Source of the DNA: Chloroflexota bacterium
Lineage (GTDB): Bacteria; Chloroflexota; UBA6077; JACCZL01
Length of the DNA stretch: 64,000 nucleotides
Assembly: GCA_020850535.1 (NCBI GenBank)
Contig: JADZEM010000141.1
Span: forward strand, 1 to 64,000
Reading direction: 5' to 3'
The translations under genes and the position numbers were made by a program. The notes below the pieces were generated by a model. The model worked only from the letters and a program-made list of their open reading frames with translations. It made no database searches and was not told the DNA's origin. How positions within the stretch are numbered: position 1 is the stretch's first letter; each line of letters begins with the position of its first letter. Below are positions 17,605-27,200 of the stretch, piece after piece.

Positions 17605-17982
17605 GGTGCCTCCCGAAACCGCTGCGCTGTCGCGGCGGCTCGTCTGGCGATTGCCCGGTTCGACCCTCCAACGGGCAGGTAACTCTCTGCTGTAACCTGC
17701 ACAAGTATACCCGATATGGGCATGTTTTTGCCTGCCCCCGGGAGCCCTTCGACCAGATAGAACGGGCACACTTCCGGCACAGGGGACGGCCCGCCGCCAG
17801 CACGCCCGCGAGACGCCCCATACTGGGCGAGCCTGAGGCGCATACAGGGCGTCGTCGGGCCTCCGGCAGCCCGACGAACAGTCGGCACCCGAAGCCGACT
17901 TCGGGAACCCAAACGCCCCCGTAGGCGTCTCCATGATCTACCCGTGTACACGATCATCCTGTCACCAGGAGGCGCTTCCGCT
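17605..17982. other. Intergenic region with no clear gene
   Basis: 378 bases between the divergent HTH and SIMPL genes. The only signals I can support are the TATACT box and the palindrome at 17675-17709 on the HTH side. AGGAGG at 17970-17975 serves the SIMPL gene. Confidence 0.6.
17675..17709 (-). promoter_or_regulatory. Possible -10 box with overlapping operator for the HTH gene
   Basis: On the minus strand TATACT (17704-17709) is followed by an imperfect palindrome, GCAGGT...ACCTGC (17675-17700), which also contains the direct repeat GTTAC. The predicted transcription start would lie inside the palindrome, as in autoregulated small HTH genes. There is no good -35 box. Confidence 0.35.
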
Positions 17983-18723
17983 ATGCGTCACCGCACGTTC
18001 CTTGCACTGGCCGCCGCTGCCGCGCTGGCAGCCGGCAGCCTCGTCACCGTCACCCGGCCAGCAGCGGTCTCTGCTGCCCCCACGGCCGCCGACGATCTCC
18101 GCTCCACCGTCGCCGTCGTCGGCGACGGCCGCGTCACCGTCCAGCCGGATCTCGCGACGGTGACGTTCGGCGTCGAGGCGACCGGCCAGACGCTGGCCGC
18201 CGTCCAGGCGGACGCCTCCACCCGCATGCAGGCCGTCATCGACGGGCTGGTGGGGCTGGGCATGCCCCGCGAGGACATCAAGACCAGCCGCATCTCGGCC
18301 AGCCCCGTCTACGACCAGCGGGACAACACCCAGATTCGCGGCTACCGGGCGAGCAACTCCGTCCAGGTGAAGCTGCGCGAGCTTGACCGCGTCGGCCAGA
18401 TCGTGGACGCGATCACGGCGGCTGGCGCGAACCGCGTTGAGGGGCTGGCGTTCTCCGTTGAGAAGATCGAGGAGCCGAAGAACCAGGCCCGCGCCCAGGC
18501 CATGCAGAACGCGCGCGTCAAGGCCGATCAGCTAGCCGCCCTGGCCGGCATGCGGATTACCGGCATCAAGGCGATCCAGGAGTCCGACGCGTCGTCCTCG
18601 CCGGTCCAGTACGCGCAGCCCGCGGCCGCCCGCGCCGAGGGGGCGGTTGCTGCCCCGCCACCGATCGAGCCGGGCACGCAGGAGATTCGGACCCAGGTCA
18701 CCGTCACGTACATCATGGAATAG
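17983..18723 (+). CDS. Exported SIMPL-domain (DUF541) protein
   Basis: 246 residues from ATG 17983 with AGGAGG upstream. Residues 1-33 form a signal peptide (RHRTFLALAAAAALAAGSL, cleavage near AVSAAP). The rest is one SIMPL/DUF541 domain: VVGDGRVTVQPDLATVTFGV, LGMPREDIKTSRISASPVYD, RGYRASNSVQVKLRELDRVG and KADQLAALAGM. The family forms periplasmic or surface beta-rich oligomers, some linked to oxidative stress. It converges with the histidine kinase gene eight bases away. Confidence 0.92.
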   Translation: MRHRTFLALAAAAALAAGSLVTVTRPAAVSAAPTAADDLRSTVAVVGDGRVTVQPDLATVTFGVEATGQTLAAVQADASTRMQAVIDGLVGLGMPREDIKTSRISASPVYDQRDNTQIRGYRASNSVQVKLRELDRVGQIVDAITAAGANRVEGLAFSVEKIEEPKNQARAQAMQNARVKADQLAALAGMRITGIKAIQESDASSSPVQYAQPAAARAEGAVAAPPPIEPGTQEIRTQVTVTYIME

Positions 18724-18730
18724 CTGCCGC

Positions 18731-19939
18731 CTACTCGCCCGTCGGCAGCTCCAGCCGCACCCGCGTCCCGCGTCCGGGCGCCGAGTCCAGGATCAGCCGG
18801 CCGCCCACCAGCCCGGCCCGCTCGTGCATCCCGAACAGCCCCAGGCTTCGCTGCCGACTGTCGAGCGCCGTCTCCAACTGGAAGCCTCGGCCGTCGTCGG
18901 CGATGCTGATCGTCAGGATTGACGGGCCGGCCCCCAGCCGGATCTCGGCGCGGCTGGCCCCGCTGTGGCGGGCCACGTTTGAGAGCGCTTCCTGAATCAC
19001 CCGGAACGCCACCAGCTCGACGTCCGGTGGCAACCGCTCCGGACGGCGGGTCATCCGCACATCGACGGGGATGCCCGTGCGGTGAGAGAACTGCCGGGCG
19101 AACGCCTCGACGGCCGCCACCAGCCCGAGGTCGTCGAGCATCGTCGGGCGGAGTTCGAGGGCCATGCGGCGGACCCCTTCGAGCGCTTCGGAGGTCAGCA
19201 CGCGCAGGTCGGCCATCGTCCGCTGCAGGGACTCGGGGTCCGGCGAGCGCTCGGCCACCCGCTGGCGCACCAGCAACGAGGCCAGGGCCTGGGCCGTCTC
19301 GTCGTGCAGCTCGCGGGAGATGCGGAGACGCTCCTCCTCCTGCGCGTTGATGATCTGCGAGGAGAGCGCCCGCAGCCGCGCCCCGTGCTCGTCCAGCCGG
19401 TCGAGCATCGCATTCATCGTCTCGCGGAGCGTCTCGATCTGCGGATCGCTGAACGGATCGCGCTCGACGCGCGCGCGGAGGTTCCCCTTACGGACCTTCT
19501 CGACGGTCCGGGTGATGCCGTCGAGCGGGCGGAGCGCCAGCTTCAGCACGATCCAGTTCACCATCACGCTCAGCAGGGCGCCAATCGCCGCGAAGACGAA
19601 CGCCAGCTCCAGCGGCGTCCCCGCCGACTCGCTCCTGACGGTGTGGGTGGTGACGTAGGTGCCGACGACTGCCCCGAAGATCACCACGCCGGCGTTGCCG
19701 ACCATCACCTTGGTGAAGATCGGGAGGGCGGCGACGGTCGAGAACAACTGGCGACCGCGCACAGCCCAGCCGCCTGGCTCGGGCGACAGGGGGTCGGCGG
19801 AAACGGCCTCGGCGGGCGTAGCGTCAGCGGCAGCGGCGGCTGGCAGCTCACCGCCCTGCCGGGAGCCAGCCGGTTCGGGCGTGTGGCTGTCAGGCGTGGT
19901 GGTAGCCAGCGTCGGCCTCCTCAGGACGCCTGCCAGCAT
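18731..19939 (-). CDS. Sensor histidine kinase (HisKA_3/NarX-LiaS type)
   Basis: 402 residues using ATG 19939; a GTG six codons upstream is possible, while anything longer would read into a short MITE copy. Residues 1-70 are a low-complexity cytoplasmic tail. Two membrane helices are at about 73-97 and 111-136, with almost no extracellular sensor between them. HAMP is at 137-185 and the HisKA_3 phospho-accepting His is H212 (ISRELHDETAQA). The ATPase has N, G1 and G2 boxes (QEALSNVARHSG, ISIADDGRGF, LGLFGMHERAGLVGG). It would phosphorylate a NarL-type regulator; none is adjacent. Confidence 0.9.
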   Translation of the reverse strand: MLAGVLRRPTLATTTPDSHTPEPAGSRQGGELPAAAAADATPAEAVSADPLSPEPGGWAVRGRQLFSTVAALPIFTKVMVGNAGVVIFGAVVGTYVTTHTVRSESAGTPLELAFVFAAIGALLSVMVNWIVLKLALRPLDGITRTVEKVRKGNLRARVERDPFSDPQIETLRETMNAMLDRLDEHGARLRALSSQIINAQEEERLRISRELHDETAQALASLLVRQRVAERSPDPESLQRTMADLRVLTSEALEGVRRMALELRPTMLDDLGLVAAVEAFARQFSHRTGIPVDVRMTRRPERLPPDVELVAFRVIQEALSNVARHSGASRAEIRLGAGPSILTISIADDGRGFQLETALDSRQRSLGLFGMHERAGLVGGRLILDSAPGRGTRVRLELPTGE

Positions 19940-20023
19940 CCGCGGCGTCCCTGTCACATTGTACCGCCGCCACGCGCGCGGCACGGATGGGTCCTGCCCC
20001 TGGGAGCACCGCTCCTTCCCGCC

Positions 20024-20132
20024 CCACGGGGATCGCATGTTCGTTGGTGTACCCAGTACGTGGTAAGACGCGCAGTCGGGGCTAAAGCCCCGACGACGAC
20101 GCACGACGCGCCCAACCTGCAAGTACCCTGCG
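20024..20132 (+). mobile_element. Short MITE derivative
   Basis: 109 bp with degenerate family ends (CCACGGGGATCGCATG and CCTGCAAGTACCCTG) around a single GTCGGGGCTAAAGCCCCGAC hairpin. It lacks the two CGTCGC hairpins of the 219-bp form. No convincing target duplication. It sits in the 328-base divergent gap between the kinase and MFS genes (19940-20267), where nothing else was recognised. Confidence 0.7.
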
Positions 20133-20267
20133 TCCTGCCCTGCATTTCAATCGCGATTTTCACCGGCGTGGCATCATCGTAAGCTGGCCGGGCGATGACG
20201 ATGCCCGCCGGGGCCGTTCGCTGACGCTGGCCGGGTTTGCACGACGGCCAACGCCTGGCCGGCGACC

Positions 20268-21884
20268 GTGAAGGGGATGGGGTTGGCACAACAGACGGCG
20301 GCAGCAGCGCGCCCCCAGCAGGGAGCACCGCACGCGGGGGGAGCCGCGCCGGCGGCAGACGAGCGGGCGTTCCCGCCCGGCCGCGCCCGGCAGATCATCA
20401 CGGCCGGCCTGGTGCTGGCGATGGCCGTGGTGGCGCTCGAAACCACGGTGGTCGTCACGGCCCTGCCGACCATCGCCGGCGAGCTGGACCGGCTCGACCT
20501 CTACCCCTGGGTCTTCACGGCGTACCTGCTGACCTCGACGGTCACGGTGCCGCTCTACGGCAAGCTGGCGGATGTCTACGGCCGCCGGAGCGTCTTCCTG
20601 TTCGGGATCGTGCTGTTCCTGATCGGCTCGGTGCTGTGCGGCCTGGCCAGCGGCATGACGCAGCTGATCGTCTTCCGGGCGTTGCAGGGCCTGGGCGCCG
20701 GCGCGCTGATGCCCTCGATCTTCACCGTCGTGGCGGACCTCTACCGCCTGCAAGAGCGCGCAAAGGTCCAGGGCGCGTTCAGCACGCTCTGGGGCGTGAC
20801 CTCTCTGGTTGGCCCGGGGCTGGGCGCGTACCTGACGGTTCACTGGTCGTGGCGGTCGGTCTTCTTCATCGGCGTGCCGTTCGGGCTGGCGGCGGCCATC
20901 TTCTTTATCTGCTTCTTCAAGGAGAAGGTGCAGGCGCGGCAGGTCTCCCTCGACGTGGCCGGCTCGGTCCTGCTGATGGGCAGCCTGACCACGCTCCTGC
21001 TGGCGCTCACCCAGGGCGCGGAGGGTGTCGGGTGGGCCTCCCCCTGGGTCATCGGGCTGCTGGTCGCCTGCGTCGTGATGACGGTCGGCCTGATCGTGGT
21101 GGAGCGGCGCGCGCCGGATCCCGTCGTGCCGCTGGCGATGTTCAAGCTGCGGGTGATGTCCGTGTCGTCGGCCGCCAACTTCCTGTCTGGCGCGGTGCTC
21201 TTCGGCGTGACCTCGTATGTGCCGCTGTTCGTGCAGGGCGCGCGCGGCGAGGGGGCAGCCGGCGCGGGCGTGGCGCTCACCCCGATGCTGGTCGCGTGGT
21301 CGATGAGCGGCTTCATGGGGCCGCGCCTGCTGCTCCGGTTCGGGTTCCGACCGCTGGCCATCGGCGCGACGACGATGATCGCCCTGGGGATGGCCGGGCT
21401 GCTGCTGGTGCGGCTGGACACGCCGTCGCTCTGGCTCTGGATCTCGATGGCGCTGCTCGGCCTCGGGTTCGGCCCGAGCATGGCCGCCTTCCTGATGACG
21501 CTGCAAGAGGCCGTGCCCTGGCGTCAGCGCGGCGTCGCGACCTCCTCCACCCAGCTGTTCCGGAGCCTGGGCGGCACCATCGGCGTGGCCCTGCTCGGCT
21601 CGATCCTCCACGTCAACCTGATGGCGCAGGTCGCGGCGGCCGGCTACGATGCCTCGGCCATCAGCGGCCTGCTCGACCCGGCCGGCGGCGGGGCCGTCGA
21701 GGCCAGCCTGCGCGCCGCCCTCGGCGCAGCCTTGCAGCCCGTCTTCTGGCTCACGTTCCTGTGCGCCGCCGCCACCGTCGCGATGGTGCTGGTCTTCGCG
21801 CGGGAGGACAAGCTGCCCGCGCCGGCGGCCGGCGAGATCGTGCCGGCCGCCCTTGACAGATCGGTGAGCGGTGGCATGGAGTAG
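20268..21884 (+). CDS. MFS multidrug exporter, DHA2 (EmrB/QacA) family
   Basis: 538 residues from GTG 20268; ATG 20277 or a TTG at 20283 with AAGGGG upstream are also possible. About 14 membrane helices, as usual for DHA2. Motif A after helix 2 is GKLADVYGRRSVFL. Motif C in helix 5 is WGVTSLVGPGLGAYL. Family motif D1 is seen at LDLYPWVFTAYLLTSTVTVPL. It exports drugs or other hydrophobic compounds by proton antiport. It is monocistronic and converges on the large membrane proteins. Confidence 0.92.
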   Translation: MKGMGLAQQTAAAARPQQGAPHAGGAAPAADERAFPPGRARQIITAGLVLAMAVVALETTVVVTALPTIAGELDRLDLYPWVFTAYLLTSTVTVPLYGKLADVYGRRSVFLFGIVLFLIGSVLCGLASGMTQLIVFRALQGLGAGALMPSIFTVVADLYRLQERAKVQGAFSTLWGVTSLVGPGLGAYLTVHWSWRSVFFIGVPFGLAAAIFFICFFKEKVQARQVSLDVAGSVLLMGSLTTLLLALTQGAEGVGWASPWVIGLLVACVVMTVGLIVVERRAPDPVVPLAMFKLRVMSVSSAANFLSGAVLFGVTSYVPLFVQGARGEGAAGAGVALTPMLVAWSMSGFMGPRLLLRFGFRPLAIGATTMIALGMAGLLLVRLDTPSLWLWISMALLGLGFGPSMAAFLMTLQEAVPWRQRGVATSSTQLFRSLGGTIGVALLGSILHVNLMAQVAAAGYDASAISGLLDPAGGGAVEASLRAALGAALQPVFWLTFLCAAATVAMVLVFAREDKLPAPAAGEIVPAALDRSVSGGME

Positions 21885-21943
21885 GCCGGGTCCGGAGCAT
21901 CAGGCGAGCCGGGGCCGCGCCCGCTGGTTTCCCCTGCATGAAG

Positions 21944-24253
21944 TCAGTCACACCGCTCAGCCAGGAATCCTGACAGGAATGTCAGATGCGCCCCATACCA
22001 GGGCGCGTATCGCAGCCGGATGGCATGATCCCCGGGAGGCACGAGCAAGCCCATCTGCGCATGATTCGCTCGCACGAGCGCCGCTGGCACACCATCAATG
22101 GTCGCCACCCACGCGGGGTTCCACGTATTTCCGACCACAAGAAAGGTAGCGCCATCGGCTGAAGAGGAGAGCGCAATACCATCCGGCGCGTAGCACGTCA
22201 CCCTCATGTTTCCGACCGTCAGCGCACCAGCCGCATTCGCAAGAGCATTCGCCGTGTCGGATGCGCGTTCTACGATCGCACTACTGCGCAACTCCTCAAG
22301 CGTCATGGCCTCAAGGCGGTCGAGCACGCCTTTTCCAGAGGGCAACACTTCTATGCGGGATACAGCACGAAAACGTGGGAGGACATTCCTGTTCTCATAG
22401 ATGTAGAGATCCTTGCCTTCACGCTTGCGCTCGATCGCCTGGAGGCCGTCTGCAACGACCCGCCCCGGTATCTCTGTCAACACCACACGCTCGAAGCGTG
22501 TCGTCGGAGCATTGACCAATCCCGTCGCATAGTCATGATTGTCAATCAGCCTCGGTGGCCGCGCCGGTGCATGCACGAGTTGCAGCCCTTCACCCTGGAG
22601 CGGAAAGCGAGAGAACACGTATTTCACATTGAGCATCGAGAGGAGCCGCACGTTGAATCGAGCATCGAAGTCGAAGCCTGCTTGGAGCGCCGCTATCGGA
22701 TCCTCACCGGGCAACAGGCCGATCGGGGCGAGGCCGAGGCTGAGACCCAGGAAGATATAGTGGTCCTGAGGACGTCCGTCCGGCGGATCGAAGACGGCCC
22801 GTGTGGCAGGCACCTTCTCCATGAGCGGCGCAATGATCCGCAGCCACACGTCTCGGTACACCGATGGATAGAGGTTCGACCAGCCATCGGCAGTTTCGAA
22901 GCCCTGACCATACGCATAGGCGGGCTGAAGATCGAGGACGCTCGCGACGCGGTAGATCGAGGTGTCAGAGCGTCGCAGCTCCTCAAGAGCAGGCGCCTGA
23001 TAGTGCTTCTCGCCCCAGCCATCCACCATCAATGGGTAGTAGAGACTCGCCTTCGGCCAGATGAGCAGCACGGCAACGGCACCCACGAGGGCCACGAGTG
23101 GCGCGCGACGGAGCAGCGCTGGACGCATTTCGTGGACGAGCACGTTCGCCGCGAGCGCCGTCAGCACCGAGATCATGAACGCAGCCGGCAGCGTGTAGAA
23201 CCGCCCCATGTAGAGGCCAGCAACCCAGGGCAGCGCCATCATCGTCAGCGCCTGCGCCGCGATCCACGCCACCTTGAGCGACAGCAACAGGTAGAGCAAA
23301 GCGATCCGCAGCAGGAGCGTGGCTTCGCGCTTCGACGATCGTCGAAGCAGCACGATGCCAACGCCACCGACCAGTGCGGCTGGCGCCAGGGCGATGGCGA
23401 TGCCGCGCAGCAGTTTGTCCTGATCGAGAAAGTCAAACTGTAGCTGGTAGTAGAACAGTCCGGGGATCGACACTGACACCGGCTCCAGCGCGAATGCAGC
23501 ACGGTGTGAGAACGGTGCATTTGCCAGGGCGGCGAGGGTTTGGGGCAGCTCGACGACGGTCAGGCCAACAAAGAACAGCCCGATCACGAGGTAGGGACGT
23601 CCGTGGCGTCGAGCGAGCACCAGTGCGGACCAGCCGACGGCAAACACAAACAAGTAGGGGGCGCTCTGGCTAAAAGTCACAAGCGTCGAGAAGAGCGCTC
23701 CCGCGGCGGGCGCCAGAAGCCACCAGCGCCGCCGTGCGTCGATCCACGAGAGCAGCCAGATCAACAGCGGCACACTGGCGAAGGCGAACATCTCCCCCAC
23801 GGTGAAATAGCCGAGGCCAGCATGCACAAGCGCTGCCAGCACACACCATCGCTTCGACAACCGCAGTTGATCGGCACAGACGCGGGCGGTGAAGTACACG
23901 GCCACAACGCGCTGGGCGAAGACATGCAGACCGTTCGCCAGCCAGGTTGGCAGGAACGTAAAGAGCAGCGGCTCAACGTTGAACGGATCGGCGTTGCCCC
24001 AGAACGAGAGACGATCGAGCCCACCCGCGACGAACGGGGCCCAGAGCGACCATGTACTGCCTGACCGAGCGAGTCCCAGGTGAACCGGAATCGTCTCCAG
24101 GCTCGCGCCGTAGCCGTACATCCAGGAGTATGGCCCGAGCAGGAGATACTCGAAGCTGAGCCACGCGGCAGTGAGCACTGCCACGGACAGGAACAGGCGG
24201 TCACGCCCCCAGACCAGTGCCCGAGTGCGCATGTTCACGGCGCGATGCGTCAT
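21944..24253 (-). CDS. Large polytopic membrane protein, YfhO/GT-C type
   Basis: 769 residues, ATG 24253, only 16 bases after the preceding gene's stop, so cotranscribed with it. The first 400 residues hold about ten to twelve membrane helices. A large extracytoplasmic C-terminal half follows (DGWGEKHYQAP... DPPDGRPQDHYIFLGL) and a last beta-rich block (LVVGNTWNPAWVATIDGVPA) before a short terminal tail. This layout matches the YfhO family, GT-C-fold proteins that glycosylate cell-surface polymers using lipid-linked sugars. The catalytic acid was not assigned. Lower G+C than its surroundings. Confidence 0.72.
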   Translation of the reverse strand: MTHRAVNMRTRALVWGRDRLFLSVAVLTAAWLSFEYLLLGPYSWMYGYGASLETIPVHLGLARSGSTWSLWAPFVAGGLDRLSFWGNADPFNVEPLLFTFLPTWLANGLHVFAQRVVAVYFTARVCADQLRLSKRWCVLAALVHAGLGYFTVGEMFAFASVPLLIWLLSWIDARRRWWLLAPAAGALFSTLVTFSQSAPYLFVFAVGWSALVLARRHGRPYLVIGLFFVGLTVVELPQTLAALANAPFSHRAAFALEPVSVSIPGLFYYQLQFDFLDQDKLLRGIAIALAPAALVGGVGIVLLRRSSKREATLLLRIALLYLLLSLKVAWIAAQALTMMALPWVAGLYMGRFYTLPAAFMISVLTALAANVLVHEMRPALLRRAPLVALVGAVAVLLIWPKASLYYPLMVDGWGEKHYQAPALEELRRSDTSIYRVASVLDLQPAYAYGQGFETADGWSNLYPSVYRDVWLRIIAPLMEKVPATRAVFDPPDGRPQDHYIFLGLSLGLAPIGLLPGEDPIAALQAGFDFDARFNVRLLSMLNVKYVFSRFPLQGEGLQLVHAPARPPRLIDNHDYATGLVNAPTTRFERVVLTEIPGRVVADGLQAIERKREGKDLYIYENRNVLPRFRAVSRIEVLPSGKGVLDRLEAMTLEELRSSAIVERASDTANALANAAGALTVGNMRVTCYAPDGIALSSSADGATFLVVGNTWNPAWVATIDGVPAALVRANHAQMGLLVPPGDHAIRLRYAPWYGAHLTFLSGFLAERCD

Positions 24254-24269
24254 CCCTCAGAGACTGGCA

Positions 24270-27200
24270 TCAGACACTGGTCCGACTGTCGGGCAGCCTG
24301 AGCCGGCTCGTCCAGGCTGGCGCCTGTAGCAGGCCCGATTCGTACCGTCTCAGCCCCCACACGCCGCCGAGCATCAGCACAGCACCAGCCGTCAGAAAAA
24401 GCGCGATCATCGAGGGGCGCGCAACGGGCTCGAAACGAAGCGTGGCGTGCGTCGCCCCCGGCGGGATCAGGAGGCCACGCATCACCAGATTGGTGGGGTA
24501 GAGCTTCGTCGGTTCTCCCTGAACTTCGGCTCGCCAGAGCGGATGAAACAGCTCATTCAGCACAAGGAAGCGCGGCCTGTTCGAAGGTGACAACTCGATC
24601 TGGACCGTGTCATCGCCGTAGCGGGCTGAGATCGCGCCCTCAGCTGCCAGATCAAGCGGTCCGTCGTACTGCTCGACCACGCTCCGTCGAGCGACATCTA
24701 GGACCGGCGTAGCGCCACTGGGAAACAACACGGCGCCTGCGGCGTTGATGTCGAGCACTGGTTGTATCGACGCCGCAAAGAACTCCCGTGGGACCGGAAC
24801 GGTCGGGTTCTCAACGATCTGCACGTCACTCGGACGAACATCTCGGGCAGTCCGGTCCGGAGGCACGTTTGTATACAGGTCAGGTGTCACGTGAACGGCA
24901 TGTTTGACGCCCAGGAATGCGAGCAGTGGCCAGGGCAGCGCATCAAATGACGTGAAGGAGATCGTGCGCAGCCCGAGCGCATCGTCCGGCCAGGGGAGCC
25001 GGGTGACACGGCGCGGAATCAGGCTGCTGTAGCCATCGACCTGTCGCCAGTGCCAGAACGCGGACACATGCGCTGCGCAGAGCGGTGTTACTTCCTTCGG
25101 CGGACACACACTGACCGTACGATACCGGTCGACCTCCAAGACGTCGTGAAACGCCTGTCGCGCTTCACGTCCCGGCATCCTGAAGGCCCAGGGGTCAGCC
25201 TGAACGAAATCGCCCTGCGCGAACGGCACTGGTGAGTGGTTCTGCGGCCCGTTCACCTGCGCATCGGCATACGTCAGCGATTCGGCGACCATCGCCGCGC
25301 CAAGGGCGACCACCAGCACCATGCGAACGTTCGGGGAACCCCGCGTCAGCGCCGCCACAACCAGGACGAGCCCCAGAATGACCAGTGCGGCTTCAATCCT
25401 CAGGACGCTGCGCACGGCCACGAACCACAGCTCACCAGCGGGAGATTCAGGCAGTGGCGGCAGCGCGGCAGGCGCCACGATCTCTGTAGGCGGAGACGCT
25501 GGCGAGCACTCGTCTGAGACGCACGCACGGTAGCGAACGAGCATCACGGTGTCAGGACTCACCGGCAACACCGCCGTCGTTTGACCGTGTGCGCGGCTCA
25601 CCTCGACGAACTCCGGTGACATCTCATCATTCACTTCAAGCGCATAGAGGTCAGCGCCCGCCACCGGCTGCCAGTCGATCGTCAGTTCCGTTGGTGACAG
25701 CGCGATCCGCCGGGGGGCAACAGGCGGTGGCGACAACCGCCGCGTTGGGGACACGCCTGGGAGGGAGCCGGTCGAGCCGCCATCCTCGACCGTGACTTCG
25801 TCGCCGAACGGCGAGCACAGGCCACCGACACAGGCGCGCACACGCACCGTGTACCGCGAGGCCGACCGAGGGCCGTCGATTTCACGAGCGGTCTCGCCAG
25901 GCCTAAGCGTTGCCACCTCACGAAATCGATCGCTCCCACGTGGCCGAGCCTCGACATGGTACGTTGCCTGACCCACATGCTCCTGCCACTGGATACGGAG
26001 TTTCCGCGATCCCGTAAGCTCCACCAGCGGCCTGGGAGGGGGCGACGGCGGCGTAACCGGAAGCGCGAGCCGAGGGGGCATCCGGACGTCAACCGGCGGC
26101 GAAGGCTCAGAACAGGTCACATCAGCCGACGCCGAGCCACACGACTTCACGCGGACCTGGTACGTCTCCCCCACCGCGAGGTCACCCAGGCGATAGGCGA
26201 GTTGATTGCCCTGAACGCGGCCGACCTCCGTGAGGTGTTGAAACATCTGGCCGAAGATTTCAATGCGATAGCTCACGGCGCCATCTACGGCCGCCCAGCT
26301 CACATCGATCTGGGTACGACTGGCAGGGACAGCACGCACCGTCGCGGGCGCCTGTACCTCAGAAGATACAACGCCAGCCGTGAGGAGCTGCGCGTTCATT
26401 CGACCAAGGCGCTGAAGCGAGGTGGTGCTCGGTACCGTTGCATCTTGACCAAGATTCGTCGCCAGGGACATGGCGCCGTACAGAACCGCCCCGAGACCGA
26501 GGCCGGCGACGATGTGGAGGGGCTTGAACGTCAGCCTGCCCACAGAAGAGGAACGCGCCAACGCATCCAGGGCGACCGTCGTGAGGGCCACTTGCACGAT
26601 GAGGCCAGCAACGACAATCCTCGCATGCGTAAAATCCATGCTCCCAAACATCACGTAGAGCACCCAGAGAGCGTCCTTCGATACAAAGAGGCAGCATATG
26701 AGCAACATAAACGCGACAAAGAAGGGGACATCCTCATCAAGTCCAGGCGGCCAGAATATCTTTCCAGGACGTATGTTTCGAAGATATACTATGGCGTACA
26801 CCATATATACCGTTACGAATAGTGCCGCCAGCGATGAACTCCCAAGCAGCATGCCTTCGTGTACATTGACATTGTTTCCGAATGCCACTACCTCACTCAT
26901 GCTCCGACCGAATATCTCTGCATCAAACCAGCGAAGCATCTCCCTTGGCAGAACGTTCTGAAACGTGTAGACCTCATCAAATGTTCTCGGCTGCAGACTG
27001 TCGCGCTGTCGGTCAAGGAGCCGGAGCTCATCAGCGATAGAAACAATCCGAGGCAACGCTCCGACCAGCGCGATGCCCAGCGAAGCGGCCGTGACAACCA
27101 TCGGCCTGAAGGAACGGCGGAGCGCCGAGCGGTATGCTGCGTAGAGCCCCAGAATCATGCAGGCATAGGCAGCCTTCTGAAGGAAGGTGAAGAGGAGTAA

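Noticed and set aside
17655-17680. tRNA-like GGTTCGACCC motif
   Set aside because: No flanking acceptor or anticodon stems could be drawn.
19958-19963. TACAAT box as leaderless promoter of the histidine kinase
   Set aside because: The spacing to either candidate start does not agree with a leaderless start (0 or 18 bases), and no -35 box fits.
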